NCBI RefSeq assembly: GCF_015775515.1 | Contig: NZ_CP065383.1 | Span: 310,001 to 374,000, forward strand | Length of the DNA: 64,000 nt | From: Atribacter laminatus | GTDB lineage: Bacteria; Atribacterota; Atribacteria; Atribacterales; Atribacteraceae | Direction: 5' to 3' | Shown here: piece by piece, positions 52,121 to 62,326 of the stretch | Layout of the letters: each line of letters opens with the position of its first letter | Position numbering within the stretch: position 1 is the first letter of the stretch | Notes under the pieces: generated by a model | What the model saw: the letters and a program-made list of their open reading frames with translations, nothing else | Database searches by the model: none | What the model was told of the DNA's origin: nothing | Translations under genes and position numbers: made by a program

Positions 52121-52630
52121 TCAATTGTTCAAAGTCTTCAATTTTTCAATAACTTTATCAGTGATATCAGTCCCACCATATAGAACAACCGGCATGTCAA
52201 CCGCTTCATTCTGACTGACTGGAACTCGAATTTGAGTCCGAATAACTAAAGAGAGCTTCATCGATTCGGCAACTGCTTTTATTGAGTCAATCACATCACT
52301 ATATCTCTGATTAATCAGCTCTTGCCTTTGTTTTAGCATTTCTTCTCCAACCGGAGCCCATTCAATATTCATTTGATCTTCTAATTCACGAACCTCTTCC
52401 CTGGTCTTCCCTTTCCCTTTCTCGTTAAGGTCTTGTTGTCTTTTCTGCTTTTCTTCAACAAATTGTCTTTCCAAATCAATAATTTTCTGGGTATTGGGAT
52501 GAGCATTAAATAATTTCTCAACATCAATGAGACCTATATTTTGGGAGGTTGTTGCCGCCCACGAAAAATTTCCCACCACAAGAAGCGACATAACCACCAG
52601 TAATCCAATGCATAGTACCTGCTTTTTCAT
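52121..52630 (-). CDS. OmpH/Skp-like periplasmic chaperone
   Basis: A 169-residue Skp-family protein. It has a signal peptide (about 1-25, ending NFSWAA), then NIGLIDVEKLFNAHPNTQK and a long charged coiled coil (about 45-115) rich in Lys/Glu/Gln. The C-terminal strand is PVVLYGGTDITDKVI. Skp escorts outer membrane proteins to BamA, and the gene lies between bamA and lpxD as in most diderms. Confidence 0.92.
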   Translation of the reverse strand: MKKQVLCIGLLVVMSLLVVGNFSWAATTSQNIGLIDVEKLFNAHPNTQKIIDLERQFVEEKQKRQQDLNEKGKGKTREEVRELEDQMNIEWAPVGEEMLKQRQELINQRYSDVIDSIKAVAESMKLSLVIRTQIRVPVSQNEAVDMPVVLYGGTDITDKVIEKLKTLNN

Positions 52631-52709
52631 AATAAAGACACTTCTCCTTTCTTTCTCTCAAAAGGGCTATAATCCCTTCACGATGCTTTTTTAGCTAATT
52701 GAATTTCTT

Positions 52710-54392
52710 TTAAAAAGTTTGACCAATACTAAAGTAAGTTTGTCCTCCTTCTTCCCCTAAACCATAATCTAAGCGTATTGGTCCAAGGGGTGTATCGAAT
52801 CGCAGACCAACCCCATAACCAAATTTAATGTCATCAAGTCGGATTGGTTCATCCAAAGCCCAGGCATAACCAGCATCACCAAAGACGACCAATTGTGTAT
52901 TGTCAGCGACATCCCAACGGTATTCAGCATTAAAAACCAGCATCTGTTCGCCTTCAAATTCGGCAAGGTCATACCCTCGTAGGGTATTTACTCCACCAAC
53001 CGTGAACTTTTCATATTCAGGTAAGGTCGTATCGGCTATCCCTCCCATCAAACGAAGGGCGAGAACCGTATCCTGGCCAGTATCGATATAATTTCTCAAA
53101 TCCAAAATGTATTTATTATAATTATTATCTCCGCCTAAAAATCGACCGGCAATTTCTGCTTGAGCAATTCCATACCATCCATTATGAGGATTAAAAACAT
53201 CATCTCGAGTATCATAAATGATCATTGGGGTAAGAGAATTGGTAATGCCTCCTCGGTTAGGAACTTCTCCTTCCAAAGCAGTGATCTTTATATTTTCAGT
53301 CTTGTAGCTTAGTCTCCATCTCCAATAATCAGAAAATCTCCTTCCAAAAGAAACTTGGCCACCAACTCTTTCTTCTTCATAACGACCAATAATTTCTCCT
53401 TCTTCCCGATTTTTTCTCTCACGTATTTGATCATAAACTGAGAGAGAAAAGTAAGTTGGCGTATCAAAAAGCCAAGGTTCTTCAAAATAGAGCCGATATA
53501 AAGTCCTTGATCCAAATTCATACCGAAGTTCCAGTTTCTGGGCATTTCCACCAAAATTACTTTCTTGGTAGCGAACAAAACCCAACCAGCCATCTTCGGT
53601 GTTATATCCAACTCCCAAACCCGCTTCACCGGTTAATTTTTCAATCACTTTTATAACAATAATGACTTGGTTCGAATCGCTACCGGGTTCAATTTTCATA
53701 CTAATATCATCAAAAAAACCTAAGTTGTAAACCGCCCTCATGCTTTTTTTGATTTCAGAAAAGTCAAACTTGGTTGGGGTTTCGAAAGATAATTCACGAA
53801 TAATAACATAATCTTTGGTCTTCTCGGTTCCTTCAATTTTAATTTGTTCAATAATCCCTTCATGAAGGGTGAATTTCAAAATGCCATCCGTAGAAAAATC
53901 TGTACCATCTACTGCAGTGATCATATAACCATTATTGCTATACAAGGCTTTTATTCGGTCTAAATCGTTTTGGAATATCTTCCAATTCATGACCTGACCA
54001 GGCACTAAAATCATTGCCGATCGGATTTCCTCAATGGTCATTTGGGTGTTCCCCTGGATCTCAATCTCCCTTAAAATTTGATTTTCTTCAACTTTAAATA
54101 TCAGTTCGATTCCATCTGGATATTGCTTGGTATCAACCCAAACCTTGGTAAAATAACCAAGATCAAATATCGATTTAATATCATTTTTAATTTTTTCTTG
54201 ATTGAATGATTCTTTGAGGGATATTGAAACTGCCGATAAAATAAGCTGGCTATTGATATTAGTATTACCCTCAACACGTATGGCGACTATGGGAGGACCA
54301 TTTTGTGCCCATGACATTTGACTTATTGGAGCTAAAAGAAAAAAGATGAGAATAAAACCGATCAAAAATATCTCTAAATGACGATATCGCAT
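52710..54392 (-). CDS. bamA: Outer membrane assembly protein BamA (short form)
   Basis: Omp85 protein of 560 residues. It has a signal peptide (about 1-29), three POTRA domains (about 34-103, 104-181 and 182-258) and a 16-strand barrel with VGGVNTLRGYD in the L6 loop. It ends in DYGLGEEGGQTYFSIGQTF, with the terminal Phe needed for insertion. E. coli BamA has five POTRA domains, so this form is short, though three or four are common in other phyla. It catalyses insertion of beta-barrel proteins. The 356-base gap upstream may hold its own promoter. Confidence 0.95.
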   Translation of the reverse strand: MRYRHLEIFLIGFILIFFLLAPISQMSWAQNGPPIVAIRVEGNTNINSQLILSAVSISLKESFNQEKIKNDIKSIFDLGYFTKVWVDTKQYPDGIELIFKVEENQILREIEIQGNTQMTIEEIRSAMILVPGQVMNWKIFQNDLDRIKALYSNNGYMITAVDGTDFSTDGILKFTLHEGIIEQIKIEGTEKTKDYVIIRELSFETPTKFDFSEIKKSMRAVYNLGFFDDISMKIEPGSDSNQVIIVIKVIEKLTGEAGLGVGYNTEDGWLGFVRYQESNFGGNAQKLELRYEFGSRTLYRLYFEEPWLFDTPTYFSLSVYDQIRERKNREEGEIIGRYEEERVGGQVSFGRRFSDYWRWRLSYKTENIKITALEGEVPNRGGITNSLTPMIIYDTRDDVFNPHNGWYGIAQAEIAGRFLGGDNNYNKYILDLRNYIDTGQDTVLALRLMGGIADTTLPEYEKFTVGGVNTLRGYDLAEFEGEQMLVFNAEYRWDVADNTQLVVFGDAGYAWALDEPIRLDDIKFGYGVGLRFDTPLGPIRLDYGLGEEGGQTYFSIGQTF

Positions 54393-54748
54393 AGAATCCC
54401 ATTCCCTCCATTTCTATTTTCAATTTGAACCCAGTTGACAAGATGTTTCATGCAATCAACTCTCAGTTTAATATTTAGTTCCTTCATTCCCAATTATTTC
54501 TATTATTAAAAGGACTCTTCGGTTTAATTTAAAAACGGGAGTAGTCCCTTATACTCTAATTTATAATTTATCCCTTGGCAATTCACCTTTTATATTTTTT
54601 CAGAAAAATTTTATTGAACAGGTAGCCTATTAATTTTCCTCCAAAAACTGAAAAAGGGAAATTCTGGTTATCAGCCTCTTAAAACTGAGTCATGATCAAC
54701 TACCAATATTCTACCATTTAAAATCCCTTTTTTTCAGAATTTAGTAGA
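54393..54748. other. Intergenic region between tamB and bamA
   Basis: A 356-base AT-rich gap, the only large one in the envelope cluster. On the minus strand TTGCCA (54581-54576), a 17-base spacer and TAGAGT (54558-54553) could be a weak promoter for bamA. No gene, tRNA or strong hairpin was seen. Confidence 0.45.
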
Positions 54749-57700
54749 TTAAAATCGAGTAGTGAATTCCAATTCCCAACCATAATCGCCATCGGTACCA
54801 AATTCGGATTTGAAAGACCATTCCCGGCTGAGATCGAGTTCAAAATTCCAAGTAGAATTATCTCCCCCACTTAAGTCATGAGTATAACTTATTGAAGCAA
54901 TTTCTCCAAGCTCTTTTGTTAATTCAATACCAAAGAACCCTTCATTCTCTTGATTCGGCGCAACCAACTCAACACTGTCAAAAAAAAGAACATTTTTTAA
55001 ACCTGTCCCTTTCACTCCTAACAAAAAACGCAAAGCGCTTAGCAGGTGAGGCTCTAAGTCCAAAGTATCTAAAGATTGGTAGGCATCTTTATCGCCAACG
55101 AACAAGAGAGAAAGTATTTCTTCCTGAATAAGAGGTGGTTCAGATTGGAATTTCACTTCATAATCATCTAAAGGTCCATCAGCTTTCAGAATAATATCAT
55201 ATCGATTTACCTCGAAACGTCCTTCCAAATGAAGTTGAGGAATAAAGCCAAAATAATCTCCAAATAGGACATATCCTTGAATCGGAATCGTTCTCACAAC
55301 CAAGTCATAACTTCCTTCGGTCACATCTAAACGACCTTTAATTTCCATAGAATCTTGTAAATTTTCAAGAGTTAATCCACCTTTAAGTTTTAAATCTATA
55401 AAACGAGTCTTTACTCGAAAATTATCATCAGTTTTTAAAACAAGTTTCAATTTAATTGGAATATTTAGGAACGAATCGTCTAAATTTTGGAAAATTGTTG
55501 ATGAACTCTGGTTTTTATCTAAATGCGTTGTATCAATAAAACCATCATTCACTTGTATCTCCCCTTCGGCTCGGAGGTCAGAAAATTCACCTTGAAGCGT
55601 AATTTTCCCTTGCCAAGCACCTTGGAAATAATCAAACTGACCTAATAAGCCATTTTCTCCGCTAATGTCAAAATTTAAGTTGACTCCCGCCTCTGCTATC
55701 GTTCCTTCGGTATGAAAATCAAAACCGAACCATTGGCCATGACCTCTGGATATAGTTAATTCTTTACCATTTATCGTAGAAAACACATCTTCTAATTGAA
55801 TTAATTCTTTTTCCTGTTGCACAACCTTTCCTTGGTTTACTTGAATCCAACCATTATATTCCGGCTTATCCGTGGTACCTGATAGGTTCAATTCGGCATT
55901 TCCGGCCAAATACACATCAAGTCCATAATCAGGGAGAGGGAGGTTGGTATCATATTGGCCGGTAAACTGTCCTTGTATGGTTTTGTCCTTGACATTGTAA
56001 GTTCCAGAACCAAGAAGATCAATATTTCGTGCATTCTCTTTCAAATGTAGTTGTTGAATGTCAATTTGATCATTTTTAAAACTTCCCAGAACCGAACCAG
56101 AAAAACTTAAAAAGTCTTCAACCTGAAGATTAAGATTCTGGCTCTCTAAGATCCAAATTTTATTTGAAACATCCAACTGTGCTTCAAGATCTCCTTGACC
56201 TATCACCTTATAAACATCGTCGATATCCTGTTCAAAATGAATACCTTGAATTTGAATATTTCCTTTTTTAAGAATTTCAGGATTTAAATACCTTTCGAAG
56301 CCGATTTTTTCATTTTTCTTAGGAAGTGCACTTTCACCTTCAATTACAATTTGAAAAGTGGTCCCCAATGGCTGTCCTTGATAGGTTAAGCCCTCTCCAC
56401 GAGCAGTGATCCCAAAAAGCACATCATCCCAGGACCCCTGAGCAGCCAGCAGTATTTCTTGAATTTTACCTTGAAAATCATAGTCATTATCGGGAAATTC
56501 GAGATGACGAATTGTCCCATTTAAATTTATTTCTTTATAGGGCATTATTTCGCCCACCAATGACAAATCACCACCCAATAGTTGAGTCTCGCATTTTTCA
56601 ATAAGTATTGTTTCCGGTGATATTTCACCTTGAAATTTAAAATCAGTTCCGGACCACTCATCATAACTCCAGGTTGGTGCAACAAAATCAGCAGCTATTT
56701 CCCAACGTCCTTCAGAATACAGAAATGATCCAACTCCTTTCCCAATCATTTTAAAAGTGCTTTCAGCAATAGGAAACGAAATAGCGTAATCCTTAAAACG
56801 AAGATTACCCTTTATATTCTTAATTTCTTTCTCGGTCTCCCCTTCGATCTCCCCTTCAATCACTCCTTCATGGTTTCGAAGTAACAAATCGGTTATGATC
56901 ATCTTTTCTCCCAAGTAATTCAGGTGAGCCGTTAATTGGTCCCCAATAAAAGTATTATTCCAAAAAAGTGTTCCGTTGGTTACGGTTAAGGAAAAAGCCA
57001 AAGGATCACTGTTTGCCTTTTGAACCTCAAATTTACCAGATATACTACCAGTTAATGGGAGATCGTCTCCACCAATAAATTGGTCTATTTTACTCTTTTC
57101 GAAAGAGCCGGTAGCTTGTAATTGCTTTTTAAAATAGGTACCGTCTAGAGTTACCTTTCCATCGAATAAATATCCAACTGCTTGAAATAGGATTTTCTCT
57201 AAATCATACTGAAATTGCATTTGGATATTTTCAATTCGATATTTCTGATATTGGATCCATTCGCTATTCAATTGCCCTTCTGCCTTGAAAGATCCTGAAG
57301 AAAAAGTTGCATTCCCATTGATTATGCCTTTTCCAGTTATCTCGTCATATTGAATCTCCATTGGTTGGGAAACAAATTTGACATTTATCTGCTGATTGGA
57401 ATATTTCCCTTTAATTTCTCCTTGAATCGGATTTTCATCAATGATTGATCCTGGAAGAAGTTGAAGGGAAAAACTTGAGCTTTCGGGCAAAAAAACTATA
57501 CTTGAAATAATATCAATTTTAGGTTCGCCTGTTTTTAAATTGAGACTCCCAACTATTTCAGAAGCGTCTTCGAGTTGAAGGTCAAGATTTAAATCATAAG
57601 CATTTTCAATTATTCCACTTTTTATTTGTCCGTTTATTTGGATTTTAGGTTGATCTTTTAAGAACAATCGGCTATTCCCAAAAAATTTGATACTATTTTT

Positions 57701-58432
57701 CTCATCAGTAATATTCTGAATACTAAAATCTTGGAGCTCAACTCCATCTTCTTTTTGAATGAATAAAGCAGAAAAAGAGAAATCCATTTCGCTTTCAATG
57801 GTCCCTTTTAAAGTATCATCATTTAAAGAAAAAATCAGTTGACCTTGGAGAGGATAATTCTTATTGAAAACTTTATATTCAGCCTGAATTTCTTTTTCTG
57901 AAATAATATCACCGTTCATAGACAATTCAGGGTGATTGATGCGAAAGGATATTTTTTTATCTTTCTTTTGGAGGAACAAAGGAAAAGCGTCTAAGGTGTA
58001 TGTATCGCTAGGAACACTCAGACTTTTAATATCAATTTCGAAATCCGGCACAACATGAAACTGAAAATCCTTAATACTTTGAATAAAATTGTTTGAATGA
58101 GATGAGATTACAGCTTTAGGAATAGTTGCGGCAATGCTCTTTTCTTTACCAAAAAAAAGACCCCAATTTAAAGAAAGATTAACTTGGGGAGCGTGAAAGG
58201 AAAAATCATTATTTTGTAAAGAGACTTCAAGAATTTTGATATTCAGAGGAAAGGAAAAACTCACCTGTTGGTAACTCAGCTGAATCGGTCCGGTATTGAA
58301 GGAATTTAACAAGCGATCAAGGGTAATGCTTGCTAAACGTTGAAACCCAAAAAAGAAAATTCCAACTAAAAAAAAGACCAATATCGTTATGGCGACTATG
58401 AACCTTTTCAAGATTTTACTCCAAAACCACAA
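54749..58432 (-). CDS. tamB: TamB-like AsmA-family envelope protein
   Basis: A 1227-residue protein anchored by one N-terminal helix (about 12-30). The rest is beta-strand-rich repeats forming the long hydrophobic groove of the TamB/YhdP group. The C-terminal DUF490 domain includes LRAEGEIQVNDGFIDTTHLD, IPIKLKLVLKTDDNFRVKTRFIDLKLKG and EILSLLFVGDKD, and the last residues WELEFTTRF resemble the BamA-engaging end. It is thought to move phospholipids to the outer membrane. It overlaps the S55 gene by 17 bases. Confidence 0.92.
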   Translation of the reverse strand: MWFWSKILKRFIVAITILVFFLVGIFFFGFQRLASITLDRLLNSFNTGPIQLSYQQVSFSFPLNIKILEVSLQNNDFSFHAPQVNLSLNWGLFFGKEKSIAATIPKAVISSHSNNFIQSIKDFQFHVVPDFEIDIKSLSVPSDTYTLDAFPLFLQKKDKKISFRINHPELSMNGDIISEKEIQAEYKVFNKNYPLQGQLIFSLNDDTLKGTIESEMDFSFSALFIQKEDGVELQDFSIQNITDEKNSIKFFGNSRLFLKDQPKIQINGQIKSGIIENAYDLNLDLQLEDASEIVGSLNLKTGEPKIDIISSIVFLPESSSFSLQLLPGSIIDENPIQGEIKGKYSNQQINVKFVSQPMEIQYDEITGKGIINGNATFSSGSFKAEGQLNSEWIQYQKYRIENIQMQFQYDLEKILFQAVGYLFDGKVTLDGTYFKKQLQATGSFEKSKIDQFIGGDDLPLTGSISGKFEVQKANSDPLAFSLTVTNGTLFWNNTFIGDQLTAHLNYLGEKMIITDLLLRNHEGVIEGEIEGETEKEIKNIKGNLRFKDYAISFPIAESTFKMIGKGVGSFLYSEGRWEIAADFVAPTWSYDEWSGTDFKFQGEISPETILIEKCETQLLGGDLSLVGEIMPYKEINLNGTIRHLEFPDNDYDFQGKIQEILLAAQGSWDDVLFGITARGEGLTYQGQPLGTTFQIVIEGESALPKKNEKIGFERYLNPEILKKGNIQIQGIHFEQDIDDVYKVIGQGDLEAQLDVSNKIWILESQNLNLQVEDFLSFSGSVLGSFKNDQIDIQQLHLKENARNIDLLGSGTYNVKDKTIQGQFTGQYDTNLPLPDYGLDVYLAGNAELNLSGTTDKPEYNGWIQVNQGKVVQQEKELIQLEDVFSTINGKELTISRGHGQWFGFDFHTEGTIAEAGVNLNFDISGENGLLGQFDYFQGAWQGKITLQGEFSDLRAEGEIQVNDGFIDTTHLDKNQSSSTIFQNLDDSFLNIPIKLKLVLKTDDNFRVKTRFIDLKLKGGLTLENLQDSMEIKGRLDVTEGSYDLVVRTIPIQGYVLFGDYFGFIPQLHLEGRFEVNRYDIILKADGPLDDYEVKFQSEPPLIQEEILSLLFVGDKDAYQSLDTLDLEPHLLSALRFLLGVKGTGLKNVLFFDSVELVAPNQENEGFFGIELTKELGEIASISYTHDLSGGDNSTWNFELDLSREWSFKSEFGTDGDYGWELEFTTRF

Positions 58433-60029
58433 CGCTGCCCGTAAAAGAACCTTCTAAAACAAAAGGAAGCGAAACGACTTCAGAAAAAAAGTTTTTCTGA
58501 GTATCGCTGGAATAGGTTTCACTTTTGCTTCTCATTTCAATGATGAGACCATTCGATTTCAATTGTTTTACTTTTTCATTAATATAATTATCAAGATCAG
58601 CTTGCGGAGAGGACGATTGAATGTTTTCATCACTCCAACTCATGCCTCGAACCACCACCTCGGCTTCACCTGGAACAAAATCCCTTGGAACAAACAACCC
58701 AAAATCAAGACTTCTGATATCCTGACGATAGAGGTTTAAATCAATTCTTCCTTTTAAATCATTTCCTCTTTTTACATCAACTGGTAAAAAGAGATTTCTA
58801 AAGGTTGCTTCTCTAATGTCTGGAATAAATATTATTTTAATACTTATTTTTTCAGCTTTTATCGGTTGAAAAGGATTTTTAAAAATATCTTCAAGAATTT
58901 TTCCCAGATTATTCGAGGTATAACTGGAAATATCTATTTTACTTACCCAGAAAAATTCATCTTGAAAGTAAAATTCATTTCCATCAATCGATAAATTCAC
59001 TTTAACGCTTCCCGGTCTTTGGCTGTCCAGCGCTTGGTCGATAGAATTTAAAATAATCTCTGGAAAAAACTCTACCACAACATTTTCGTCCTGAATGATC
59101 TCAAAGTTATTTTGAGACAAAATACCTGTTTCGTTGCCGATTTCAATATCGGCTTTTATCGCTTTGGGAATCACTCCTAATCGACCAGCTATCCCCGCAC
59201 TTCGGTCCTCATCAACAATCCCTATTGGTTGAATGGGTGTGCCCACTTTAAAAGGAAAATCTTTGCCTTCTAAGCTAAAATTGACATACATCGAAGACAA
59301 AAAATAATTCACCTTTCCTTGATGGAGGAAGGGATGTCCAAAGGCTAAAATTTTGTTATCATCTCGCCAGGTTACCGTGCCCAAACTGACCACGTCAACA
59401 TCACCATGTATTAATTGAACACCAATAGCGCTTCCTGGTTGAATTTCAACTGATTGTATGTTCGAACGTTGGCTATATAAGGTAGCAGGCAAAGAAACAA
59501 TTTTCCGAGAAAAAAAACTGGTTTTTTCTTCAAGTCTTTTCCCAGCTCTTTCACTCAGTCCAATTGTAAAAATGACCGAACTGGGGGCAACCTGTAAAAC
59601 CGTTGAAGACTCCGGTATATTCTCCCAGAGCTTAAGCATGGCTTCAATTGGAGTTACCACTCCGATCAAGTTATCTTTGGTTTCCCAACTATAAGCTAAG
59701 GCTCCGGCTAATTTTCCGCTAAAAAAAATAGGACTTCCGCTCATTCCAGCCGAAATCCCGCCCATTTTTTTTATTTTTTCATCAGTCACTTTAACCACAA
59801 TATAACTTTGATTGATGTCCTTCCCTATGACAACATCCAATACTTCAACAGAAAAATTCTCAATCCTGGTTCCATAAAAAACACTCTTCCCTATCCCTTC
59901 CATATTACGCCGAATTGATTGAATCGGGAAAAAGGGAACATTCTCAGCATAACTACAATTTGGAAAACCTATTATTAAAAGGGTAAAACAAAATATGAGG
60001 AATATCCATCCTAACTGTTGCGCTTTCAA
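58416..60029 (-). CDS. SpoIVB-type S55 peptidase-domain protein
   Basis: A 537-residue secreted or anchored protein with a signal peptide (about 1-28). Residues about 35-270 form an S55 (SpoIVB-like) serine protease domain, with MEGIGKSVFYGTRIENFSVEVL at the start, the nucleophile in ISAGMSGSPIFFSGKLAGALAYSW (near 112), and DNKILAFGHPFLHQG (near 230). The remaining half is a beta-rich C-terminal region of unknown role. In sporulators SpoIVB cuts SpoIVFA; here the context is outer-membrane biogenesis, between mreB and tamB, so another target is likely. Confidence 0.87.
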   Translation of the reverse strand: MKAQQLGWIFLIFCFTLLIIGFPNCSYAENVPFFPIQSIRRNMEGIGKSVFYGTRIENFSVEVLDVVIGKDINQSYIVVKVTDEKIKKMGGISAGMSGSPIFFSGKLAGALAYSWETKDNLIGVVTPIEAMLKLWENIPESSTVLQVAPSSVIFTIGLSERAGKRLEEKTSFFSRKIVSLPATLYSQRSNIQSVEIQPGSAIGVQLIHGDVDVVSLGTVTWRDDNKILAFGHPFLHQGKVNYFLSSMYVNFSLEGKDFPFKVGTPIQPIGIVDEDRSAGIAGRLGVIPKAIKADIEIGNETGILSQNNFEIIQDENVVVEFFPEIILNSIDQALDSQRPGSVKVNLSIDGNEFYFQDEFFWVSKIDISSYTSNNLGKILEDIFKNPFQPIKAEKISIKIIFIPDIREATFRNLFLPVDVKRGNDLKGRIDLNLYRQDIRSLDFGLFVPRDFVPGEAEVVVRGMSWSDENIQSSSPQADLDNYINEKVKQLKSNGLIIEMRSKSETYSSDTQKNFFSEVVSLPFVLEGSFTGSVVVLE

Positions 60030-60032
60030 GAA

Positions 60033-61049
60033 CTAACTATTCCTCCTTTTTGTATATAAGAACCCCTCGCGAAGTGATTTTAAATTATCAAGCACTTTTC
60101 CTGCTCCTAAAGCCACACAGGAAATCGGTTCTTCAGCTACATAGGTTGGAGTTAAAAGTGCTTTCCCAATCATCTCATCCATTCCATGAAGCAGAGCTCC
60201 TCCACCAGTTAAACATATTCCTTTTTCTCCAATATCAGCTGCTAATTCAGGAGGAGTGTGCTCTAAAATAATACGGGCGGCATCTACAATTGATGAGAGT
60301 GGCTCTGAAAGACATTTATAAACCTCGGAAGCAGTAATGGTGATCATTTTAGGAAGACCTGACACCAAATCTCGTCCTTTTACATCAGCTGCCTTTTCTT
60401 CTCGCGGTGGCACTGCCCATCCAATTTCAATCTTAAGAATCTCGGCAGTACGTTCGCCAATCATAAGGTTAAATTTTTTCCGAAGGTGTCGAATAATTGC
60501 TTCATCTAATTTGTCTCCTCCTACCCGGACTGATTGACTGATAACGACACCACCTAATGAAAGAACCGCAATATCAGTGGTTCCTCCACCAACATCGATA
60601 ACCATATTTCCCGAGGCTTCTGCGATATCTAAGCCAGCACCTAAAGCAGCTGCCATTGGTTCTTCAATGAGAAAGGCTTTTCTTGCACCAGCATGATAAG
60701 CAGCATCTAAAACCGCTCTTTTCTCCACTTCTGTTCCACCCGAAGGGACACATATTACAATATCAGGTTTAAAAATACTCCTCCCGCATGTCGATTGTAT
60801 AAAATGGGTCAACATCTTACGGGTTATCTCATAATTATCGATAACACCACCTTTGAGAGGCCGATGGGCTACAATGTATTCAGGGGTTTTCCCAATCATT
60901 TCCCTGGCTTCTTTACCGATAGCTAAGATCTTATTTGTCCCTTTAGCCAGCGCCACTACCGAGGGCTCATTCATCACGATTCCTTTTCCATTAACATAAA
61001 TAAGAGTGGTTGCCGTCCCTAAATCAACTCCCAATCGCTTATTCCACAT
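60033..61049 (-). CDS. mreB: Rod-shape protein MreB
   Basis: Actin-like filament protein of 338 residues that guides wall synthesis along the cell side. ATP-site motifs are LGTATTLIYV, VIDVGGGTTDIAVLS and LTGGGALLHGMD; VCVPSGGTEVEKRAV and NLMIGERTAEILKIEIGWA are family stretches. The ATG follows GGAGGATTTTC. The usual mreC and mreD partners are not next to it; murA lies 17 bases upstream and the S55 gene three bases downstream. Confidence 0.97.
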   Translation of the reverse strand: MWNKRLGVDLGTATTLIYVNGKGIVMNEPSVVALAKGTNKILAIGKEAREMIGKTPEYIVAHRPLKGGVIDNYEITRKMLTHFIQSTCGRSIFKPDIVICVPSGGTEVEKRAVLDAAYHAGARKAFLIEEPMAAALGAGLDIAEASGNMVIDVGGGTTDIAVLSLGGVVISQSVRVGGDKLDEAIIRHLRKKFNLMIGERTAEILKIEIGWAVPPREEKAADVKGRDLVSGLPKMITITASEVYKCLSEPLSSIVDAARIILEHTPPELAADIGEKGICLTGGGALLHGMDEMIGKALLTPTYVAEEPISCVALGAGKVLDNLKSLREGFLYTKRRNS

Positions 61050-61066
61050 AGAGAAAATCCTCCTGT

Positions 61067-62326
61067 TTATTCGTAAACCCTCTTTATTGAGGCACCAAGT
61101 TTATGAAGTTTCTTTTCTAAATTTGCATAGCCTCGATCAACATGAGAAATACCATAAACATCAGTCGTTCCCTCTGCTGCTAAGCCTGCCAAAACCAACG
61201 CAGCTCCTGCTCGCAAATCCGAAGCAGTAACCTGAGTTCCAGTAAGTTTTTCCACACCAACTACCACTGCACTTCTCCCCTCAACTTTTATATTCACTCC
61301 CATTCTTTCCAGTTCTCCCACATGGGCAAATCGATTCTCAAAAACTGTTTCGGTGATTACACTAACCCCATCAGCCAAACAGAGAAGGGTCATAAATTGA
61401 GCTTGCATATCGGTGGGAAAACCAGGATAAGGCATAGTTTTAATATCGGTTGCACGAGGTCTTTCTTTCATAGATATGAATAGACTATCTTCAGATACCT
61501 TGGAAATTTTGGCACCAATTTCTTCCAATTTGGTAATAATAGAACGCATGGCAATGTGATTAACTCCCTTGATTTCCACATCTCCACCAGTAATTGCAGC
61601 TGCGACACAAAATGTGCCAGCTTCAATTCGGTCGTTGATGATTGAATAATCACAACCATATAATTTAGGAGTTCCGTATATAACAATAGTATCGGTTCCA
61701 ACTCCTTCGATTTTCGCACCCATTGCCATAAGAAAGTTTGCCAGATCAGTCACTTCCGGTTCTCTGGCTGCATTCGCTATCACCGTATCCCCTGGAATAA
61801 CCGAAGCCAACATCATTATATTTTCAGTTGCACCTACACTCGGAAAATCTAAGTAAATTTCACCGGGGTGTAACTGATCCGTCCAAGCTTCAACATATCC
61901 CGAATGCATTGATACTTGAACACCCAAATGAAGAAATCCTTTTATATGAAGATCTATAGGCCTTGAACCAATTGCGCATCCACCGGGAAGCGGGACTTGA
62001 GCTCTTTTTAATCTTGTGATAAGCGGTCCGGTGACCAAAAAAGAAGCTCTCATTTTTCGTATTAATTCGTAAGGAGCATCTGATTTTATGAGAGAGTCAG
62101 GAAAAATTTGAAAGGTCCCTTCAGCCAACTTCTCGATTTTGACTCCTAACCCTTGAAGAACCAAAATCATGGTATTTACATCTAATAAATCAGGAATATT
62201 CCTAATAATGGAGGGTGTCTCACTTAAAAGTGTTGCGGCAAGAATAGGAAGTGCTGCATTTTTAGAACCGCCAATTTCTACTAAACCTGCTAAAGGATTT
62301 CCACCGTTGATTACAAACTTTTCCAC
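61067..62326 (-). CDS. murA: UDP-N-acetylglucosamine 1-carboxyvinyltransferase
   Basis: First committed step of peptidoglycan synthesis, 419 residues from GTG 62326. AAAGGAGAATAGGC lies just upstream; an ATG six codons earlier would overlap that site. The nucleophile Cys is in PLPGGCAIGSRPIDLH, so it should be fosfomycin-sensitive rather than the Cys-to-Asp type. GGSKNAALPILAATLL, DRIEAGTFCVAAAITGG and AGAALVLAGLAAEG are typical. It precedes mreB in the cluster. Confidence 0.97.
   Translation of the reverse strand: MEKFVINGGNPLAGLVEIGGSKNAALPILAATLLSETPSIIRNIPDLLDVNTMILVLQGLGVKIEKLAEGTFQIFPDSLIKSDAPYELIRKMRASFLVTGPLITRLKRAQVPLPGGCAIGSRPIDLHIKGFLHLGVQVSMHSGYVEAWTDQLHPGEIYLDFPSVGATENIMMLASVIPGDTVIANAAREPEVTDLANFLMAMGAKIEGVGTDTIVIYGTPKLYGCDYSIINDRIEAGTFCVAAAITGGDVEIKGVNHIAMRSIITKLEEIGAKISKVSEDSLFISMKERPRATDIKTMPYPGFPTDMQAQFMTLLCLADGVSVITETVFENRFAHVGELERMGVNIKVEGRSAVVVGVEKLTGTQVTASDLRAGAALVLAGLAAEGTTDVYGISHVDRGYANLEKKLHKLGASIKRVYE

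Noticed and set aside
52900-53656. Several short frames on both strands within bamA
   Set aside because: All are alternative-frame readings of the barrel region with no start signals.
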